11,260 bases of DNA from Methanosarcina sp. (GTDB taxonomy: Archaea > Halobacteriota > Methanosarcinia > Methanosarcinales > Methanosarcinaceae): assembly GCA_013331265.1 (NCBI GenBank), contig DUGS01000150.1, positions 1 to 11,260 on the forward strand, read 5' to 3'. Positions 8,395-11,260 of this stretch are shown piece after piece. The translations under genes and the position numbers were made by a program. The notes under the pieces were generated by a model. It was not told the DNA's origin. It saw only the letters and a program-made list of their open reading frames with translations, and ran no database searches. Position 1 is the first letter of the stretch. The number at the start of each line of letters is the position of its first letter.

Positions 8395-8428
8395 GTAAGT
8401 GGATCATAATTGTAAGTTGATCACAACC
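8395..8428. repeat. Imperfect 17-bp tandem repeat
   Basis: GTAAGTGGATCATAATT (8395-8411) is followed directly by GTAAGTTGATCACAACC (8412-8428), with 13 of 17 positions identical and a shared GATCA core. It lies about 100-130 bases upstream of the flavin reductase start. It could be a pair of binding sites for a regulator, or a decayed duplication. Confidence 0.6.
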
Positions 8429-8450
8429 GCTTCATCCCCACATGAAGGTT
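8425..8450. other. Stem-loop
   Basis: AACC (8425-8428) pairs with GGTT (8447-8450) and TTCAT (8431-8435) pairs with ATGAA (8442-8446). This leaves a six-base loop and a two-base bulge on one side. Alternatively CTTCAT (8430-8435) pairs with ATGAAG (8442-8447) as an uninterrupted 6-bp stem. The function and the transcribed strand are unknown. No long T-run follows, so a simple terminator is doubtful. Confidence 0.4.
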
Positions 8451-8665
8451 ATAGAATCACCTTATCAGGAGCAGAAATATTTTCAATCTAATAAAAGTAG
8501 AATTCACTCACACAAACAACATTCAGTGTTCTCTGAAATGATTACTGATTTAAAAGCCAGGAAAAATATCTGGTTTTAGGCATAATTTTTAGAGCGAAAT
8601 TCTCTTTAAAATTTAAGCTTTTCTTTTTTACCTCGTTTTTTTGGGAGTTCACTCTATCCCTGCTT

Positions 8666-8841
8666 TCATTCCCTGTCATCAGAATCATTAGAGTCTTCGT
8701 CTTCAAATTCTTTCTTTTGCGCCATATTTTACAGAGGCAAACATCGTTATAAGCAATATAATTGAAGCAAGTGAGAAGAAGTATTATATTGAGTATAGGA
8801 TCATAAGCAACGGGTAAAATTTCAGAATTGAAAGCACACAT
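8666..8841 (-). pseudogene. Probable frameshifted relic of a small membrane-protein gene
   Basis: From ATG 8841 the minus strand reads MCAFNSEILPVAYDP and then a hydrophobic stretch (ILNIILLL). In that frame the rest becomes unlikely protein (CFNYIAYNDVCLCKIWRKRK). Skipping one base gives LASIILLITMFASVKYGA, a natural membrane helix. Skipping one more gives QKKEFEDEDSNDSDDRE, an acidic tail ending at TGA 8668-8666. The joined 57-residue product would be a short single-helix membrane protein with a charged cytoplasmic tail. AAAGGAGG (8851-8844) lies very close to the ATG, and a TATA box (TATAAAAT, 8885-8878) is correctly placed further out, so expression signals remain. The reading is inferred from frame quality, not from a known homologue. 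Sequencing errors would explain it equally well. Confidence 0.4.
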
Positions 8842-8877
8842 GGCCTCCTTTAATTTTTTTAAGATATTGACTACATA

Positions 8878-8885
8878 ATTTTATA
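8878..8885 (-). promoter_or_regulatory. TATA box of the small membrane-protein relic
   Basis: On the minus strand TATAAAAT lies about 37-44 bases before the ATG at 8841. That predicts a transcript starting near 8855 with a very short leader holding AAAGGAGG. Spacing and sequence fit archaeal TBP-dependent promoters. Confidence 0.45.
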
Positions 8886-8927
8886 GAACTTAAATATCAA
8901 TATTTTTCATGATTTAATTTAATGTTA

Positions 8928-8943
8928 AATGGTTATAGCCATT
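8928..8943. promoter_or_regulatory. Inverted repeat in a divergent promoter region, possible operator
   Basis: AATGG (8928-8932) and CCATT (8939-8943) are perfect inverted arms around TTATAG. They lie between the leftward relic gene and the rightward PEF-CTERM gene, upstream of the TATA candidates of the latter. A dimeric regulator site is possible but is inference. Confidence 0.3.
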
Positions 8944-8971
8944 GATTATCTATTTTTGTATACGTATGCTG

Positions 8972-9010
8972 TTTAAAATATATTTAAATAAATAAGTTTA
9001 TCTGTTTATA
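8972..9010 (+). promoter_or_regulatory. Candidate promoter of the PEF-CTERM protein gene
   Basis: Two TATA-like strings precede the gene: TTTAAAATATATTTAAA at 8972-8988 and GTTTATA at 9004-9010. With initiation about 25 bases downstream, they would give leaders of about 50 or 28 bases, each containing the Shine-Dalgarno sequence. I cannot choose between them. Confidence 0.4.
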
Positions 9011-9041
9011 GATTAATAGAAAAACGTCTATTTTATTCTCT

Positions 9042-9050
9042 AAAGGAGGT
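9042..9050 (+). promoter_or_regulatory. Ribosome-binding site fixing a GTG start
   Basis: AAAGGAGGT is an ideal archaeal Shine-Dalgarno sequence nine bases before GTG 9060. No ATG is available in frame at the signal peptide, so it decides the non-ATG start of the PEF-CTERM gene. Confidence 0.8.
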
Positions 9051-9059
9051 TTTGAACGG

Positions 9060-9686
9060 GTGAAATTAAAATACATTATTGGAATTCTTGTACTTCTGTT
9101 GCTTATGGCTGGCACTGCAAGTGCTGAAACATTCTCCATCAATAAAACTAACATAGCTGTACCCACAGGGTCAGTAAATATTGATGTTACATATAATGCA
9201 GATGCTCACACAATAACGTTTCAGGATAGAAGCACCGGACTTACTAATCCTCGGATTACCTGGGTTGCTTATAATCTTAATGTTAATAAAGATCAGATCA
9301 AAGGCTATAATAGTACAGTTCAGAACGTAATAGTAAGCGGCGAGATTATAACTGACTGGACTGATAAAAAAGAGTTTGGCGCTAAAGGTGAATTTGGCGA
9401 TCTTTTACGGGTCTATGCAGTGAAAAATCCAAAGCCTGACTACCGGTTTACTAAAGTTGTTGTTGATTTACCTTCAAGTTTTGATGGAAATATTGAGCCC
9501 AACACTGAAGGATATCAAGTTGGAGTACATTTCGTTTGCGATCAGTTCAGCTGCTTTGTTGCAGGACCTACACCCAAAGAACCAGAAGAGCCTGATGTAC
9601 CAATACCTGAATTTTCCACAGTCGCCCTGCCCTTTGCAGCAATACTGGGTTTAATGTTCATTTTCGGCCGCAGAAAACAGGAATAA
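9060..9686 (+). CDS. Secreted surface protein with PEF-CTERM archaeosortase signal
   Basis: This 208-residue exported protein starts at GTG. Residues 1-22 are a classic signal peptide: basic MKLK, then the hydrophobic IIGILVLLLLMAG, ending TASA before E23. The mature part is polar and rich in Thr, Asn and Val, consistent with a beta-rich domain, and has one cysteine pair (C160, C165). The C-terminus is a textbook tripartite sorting signal: PEF at 183-185, a hydrophobic helix at about 189-203, and a basic end (RRK, 204-206). PEF-CTERM proteins are known in Methanosarcina as presumed substrates of an archaeosortase that cleaves the signal and attaches the protein to a lipid. That enzyme is not in the window. 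I do not recognise the mature domain, so its function is unknown. It stands alone, followed after 48 bases by an insertion sequence. Confidence 0.88.
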   Translation: MKLKYIIGILVLLLLMAGTASAETFSINKTNIAVPTGSVNIDVTYNADAHTITFQDRSTGLTNPRITWVAYNLNVNKDQIKGYNSTVQNVIVSGEIITDWTDKKEFGAKGEFGDLLRVYAVKNPKPDYRFTKVVVDLPSSFDGNIEPNTEGYQVGVHFVCDQFSCFVAGPTPKEPEEPDVPIPEFSTVALPFAAILGLMFIFGRRKQE

Positions 9687-9698
9687 ATCAACATAGGT

Positions 9699-9733
9699 TT
9701 AAGGCGTGAAAGCCCTTAAAACTTAACTTTTTT
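9699..9733 (+). terminator. Likely terminator of the PEF-CTERM gene
   Basis: TTAAGGC (9699-9705) pairs with GCCCTTAA (9712-9719) with one bulged C and a six-base loop. A T-run follows at 9728-9733, immediately before the insertion element. T-rich tracts are the main archaeal termination signal, so the T-run is the stronger part of the evidence. Confidence 0.45.
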
Positions 9734-9734
9734 C

Positions 9735-9746
9735 GTAACTATTCAG
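9735..9746. repeat. Left terminal inverted repeat of the IS66 element
   Basis: GTAACTATTCAG is the exact reverse complement of 11249-11260. The match stops after 12 bases. It includes the transposase stop codon, so coding sequence extends into the tip. Confidence 0.93.
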
Positions 9747-11173
9747 AGTATAGTTAGCGGCGCTCCATTGAGCGCCGCGAGAATGCCCTTTATAACCGAC
9801 AAACCATTCTTTCTGATAGTAGAAATATAAGCTCTAATTCTGCAGAAAGCTTCCGCTCCTAGTATGGCTCTGAAAGTTCCTGATATTTTCTGCTGTAGTT
9901 TCATCATCCTGATGTCTCTTTCTGCCTGATTATTCTCAAATGGAACTTTTAAATCTGTCAGAAATCTCAGAATTTGTTCTTTGTATTCTATAAATCTATC
10001 AAGCAGATTCCTTGCTTTTGTTTTTGGATTTTTGCCACGTTTTCCCTGTTTTTCAGGGTTAAGAGAAGGCGGATTTTCTTCAATACCTTTCATGACGATA
10101 GAATCGAATCTTTCTTCCAATGCTTTAATTTGCTCAAAATCTAACATTTGACTTTGCTCTTTACATTCATCCGTATATTTTTTCATGTCAGTGAGCAGTT
10201 CATTCATCTCTTTAGCCCACTGCTGTTTATAGTTCTCTTCAATTCCAGCAAGTTCTCTCTGTAGATGAGCATTGCAAAGAGCATGATCACAATCATAGTT
10301 GTTATAGGGTTTCCATCCGTCGTGAACTGCTACTCCCTTAAACTCAGGAAGAATTCCCATATCATCCATTGCTTCTGACCCTCTTTTTGGATGAGCAAAA
10401 TAACAGGTGTATTTGTCATTGGAAACGACATGAAGCCAATGCCTTATTCCATTAACTTTCATCCCAGTTTCATCACAATGGATAACTGGAGAAGCTAATA
10501 ACTTCTCCCTAATAACGTTTTCAAATTCCCCTAAATTCTGGAAACATTCTCTTTCTGTTCTGATTATCGTAGCAGGACAGATTTTTATCCCCATAATGTC
10601 ATCAAAGAACTCAGAAATCCTTTCATACGGGATAAACTGGTGATTTTTACAGTAAATAGCTGAAGCTAAAATATTAGGACCATACTGAACTGGATATTTC
10701 ACAGATTCGGGAAAAACAGCTTTGTTCAACTTTCCACAATGAGGACAGGTCTTAATCTGACTTTTATGTTCTGTAACAATTAGATTTACAGGAGGAATAT
10801 CAAAGACCTGTCTTCTCTCATAAGCTTCAACTTCAACATTCTCAAGAGTATGTCCACATTCTTCACAGCAACTCAAAGAATGTTCTATTAGCTACTCAGG
10901 ATCATTAGTCATTTCAAGAGTGGTCCCTTGATGACCTTCTTGACCTCCGGGTTTTCTACCATTTTTTTTGCGGAGACTCTTGGGGTTAGGTTTCTCTTTG
11001 ACAAAGAAATCAGTTGAAGGAGGTCTACTGCTGTTACGGCTATTTTGGTTTAAACGAGCTTCTAAAGCTTGTAACCTTTCAGTGAGTTCTTTAATTTGAG
11101 ATTCAAGACTCACAATGTAAGCAAGAACTTCAGGGTTTGAAGCACAAAAAGCAAGAATCTCTTCACGTTTCAC
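9743..11173 (-). CDS. IS66-family transposase with an in-frame TAG, probably a pyrrolysine-containing protein
   Basis: This DDE transposase moves the surrounding element. The minus strand is open from GTG 11173 to TGA 9745-9743 (476 residues) except for one TAG at 10894-10892, residue 94. The frame is the same on both sides, and the family sequence continues through it. Residues 19-42 form a coiled coil and are followed by the NSRNSSRPPSTDF segment typical of IS66. A zinc-finger region comes next (C103/C106 and C143/C146). The catalytic triad is D234 (CDET), D285 (HDGW) and E418 (NNQAERD). In Methanosarcina UAG is read as pyrrolysine, and UAG-containing transposases are known there, so full-length translation is the likeliest reading. 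In an organism without pyrrolysine it would be a nonsense mutant. There is no Shine-Dalgarno sequence at the GTG. The TATA box about 20-26 bases before it suggests a leaderless transcript. Confidence 0.85.
9757..9778. other. Perfect hairpin at the left end of the IS element
   Basis: GCGGCGCTC (9757-9765) and GAGCGCCGC (9770-9778) form a perfect GC-rich 9-bp stem with the loop CATT, 10 bases inside the inverted repeat. It also encodes the last residues of the transposase (AALNGAPL). Subterminal hairpins can block read-through transcription or take part in end recognition. Confidence 0.7.
10856..10883 (-). promoter_or_regulatory. Stem-loop just downstream of the in-frame TAG
   Basis: On the transposase mRNA, ACATTCTT (10883-10876) and AAGAATGT (10863-10856) form a perfect 8-bp stem, extendable by one wobble pair, with a loop of about 12 bases. 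It begins eight bases after the TAG. The position recalls the PYLIS stem-loop described after UAG in the methylamine methyltransferase gene mtmB. Such an element is not strictly needed for pyrrolysine insertion, and the stem is A/U-rich, so a role is only suggested. Confidence 0.45.
10892..10894 (-). other. In-frame UAG codon, likely pyrrolysine (residue 94)
   Basis: The minus strand reads ...NDPE, TAG, LIEHSLSCCEECGH..., and the frame stays open on both sides. The stretch after TAG before the first usable alternative start (TTG 10876) continues IS66-like sequence. All five other protein ends in the window (uvrA, uvrC, uvrB, the flavin reductase, the PEF-CTERM gene) and the transposase's own end use TGA or TAA, as expected where TAG is a rare sense codon. 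Confidence 0.7.
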
Positions 11174-11191
11174 AAATAAAATAAGAAATCA

Positions 11192-11199
11192 TTTTATAT
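11192..11199 (-). promoter_or_regulatory. TATA box of the transposase gene
   Basis: The minus strand has ATATAAAA about 19-26 bases before the GTG start at 11173. Initiation at the usual archaeal distance would fall at or next to the start codon, giving a leaderless or nearly leaderless mRNA. This fits the absence of a Shine-Dalgarno sequence. Confidence 0.55.
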
Positions 11200-11229
11200 C
11201 CAATTTTTCCTCAGAACGAGGAAAATTGG
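11200..11229. other. Inner hairpin at the right end of the IS element
   Basis: CCAATTTTTCCTC (11200-11212) pairs with GAGGAAAATTGG (11218-11229), leaving one bulged T and a five-base loop. It lies immediately upstream of the transposase TATA box on the minus strand and abuts a second hairpin. It may stop transcription entering from outside. Confidence 0.6.
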
Positions 11230-11249
11230 GTAGCCTTTATAAGGCTACC
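11229..11249. other. Outer hairpin at the right end of the IS element
   Basis: GGTAGCCTT (11229-11237) and AAGGCTACC (11241-11249) form a perfect 9-bp stem with the three-base loop TAT. It abuts the terminal inverted repeat and shares its inner base. It may contribute to end recognition or act as an insulator. Confidence 0.7.
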
Positions 11250-11260
11250 TGAATAGTTAC
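11249..11260. repeat. Right terminal inverted repeat of the IS66 element
   Basis: CTGAATAGTTAC is the perfect reverse complement of 9735-9746. The window ends at its last base, so the neighbouring target duplication is not visible. Confidence 0.93.

Larger units (their letters stand above)
8299..8665. other. Non-coding region upstream of the flavin reductase gene
   Basis: I see no gene in this A/T-rich stretch. On the minus strand TATTAAATA (8352-8344) is a possible TATA element for the flavin reductase gene, about 46 bases before its ATG. Further out are an imperfect 17-bp tandem repeat (8395-8428) and a stem-loop (8425-8450), listed separately. The remainder up to 8665 lies beyond the stop of the small relic gene and shows no clear structure. 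Confidence 0.5.
9735..11260 (-). mobile_element. Complete IS66-family insertion sequence (single transposase gene)
   Basis: The element is 1526 bp and is bounded by perfect 12-bp inverted repeats, GTAACTATTCAG at 9735-9746 and CTGAATAGTTAC at 11249-11260. One gene on the minus strand fills it, with an IS66-type transposase and no companion TnpA/TnpB genes, as in the ISBst12-like branch of the family. The transposase stop codon (TGA, 9745-9743) lies inside the left repeat. Hairpins sit just inside both ends. IS66 elements usually duplicate 8 bp of target. The left flank is CTTTTTTC (9727-9734), but the right flank is outside the window, so the duplication cannot be checked. Confidence 0.92.

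Noticed and set aside
8542..8841. A 99-codon single frame as an intact gene
   Set aside because: Its second half is Lys- and Asn-rich with no protein character, while shifted frames over the same DNA give a coherent membrane helix and acidic tail. It is recorded as a frameshifted relic instead.
9727..9734. Target-site duplication of the IS66 element
   Set aside because: The left flank is visible, but the window ends at the right tip, so no comparison is possible.
9743..10876. A separate transposase gene starting at TTG 10876
   Set aside because: The frame upstream is continuous with the N-terminal part and broken only by TAG. The TTG has no ribosome-binding site and lies inside a stem, and the N-terminal coiled coil plus PPSTD segment belongs to the same IS66 protein.

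Overview
The window looks like chromosome of a methanogenic archaeon, most likely a Methanosarcina. Four things point there: A/T-rich intergenic DNA with archaeal TATA-like boxes, a secreted protein ending in a PEF-CTERM archaeosortase signal, a bacterial-type uvr operon of the kind known in Methanosarcina, and an in-frame TAG inside an otherwise intact transposase. Methanosarcina decodes UAG as pyrrolysine, and all the other genes here end in TAA or TGA. The genus is inferred, not proven.

Layout. Bases 1-906 are a long A/T-rich region. It may hold the first 14 codons of a gene leaving the window on the minus strand, plus a 17-bp perfect tandem repeat before uvrA. Bases 907-7573 carry the co-directional cluster uvrA-uvrC-uvrB with gaps of 36 and 52 nt, which encodes the complete UvrABC excision nuclease. 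UvrA finds damage and loads UvrB, UvrB verifies the lesion, and UvrC cuts on both sides of it. Three lineage features stand out: an acidic C-terminal tail on UvrA, no helix-hairpin-helix domain on UvrC, and a roughly 25-residue N-terminal extension on UvrB. A short gap with a 21-bp perfect tandem repeat separates uvrB from a convergent flavin reductase/flavoredoxin-like gene (7696-8298, minus).

Bases 8299-9059 are mostly non-coding. They contain an imperfect tandem repeat, a stem-loop and a probable frameshifted relic of a small membrane-protein gene with a plausible TATA box and Shine-Dalgarno sequence. The PEF-CTERM surface protein (9060-9686, plus) follows. Bases 9735-11260 are a complete IS66-type element of 1526 bp bounded by perfect 12-bp inverted repeats, and the window ends exactly at its right tip. 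Its one transposase frame is interrupted only by TAG and is best read as a 476-residue pyrrolysine-containing protein.

I do not see an undescribed multi-gene system. The most notable signal is the amber codon in the transposase, followed 8 nt downstream by a perfect 8-bp stem-loop.
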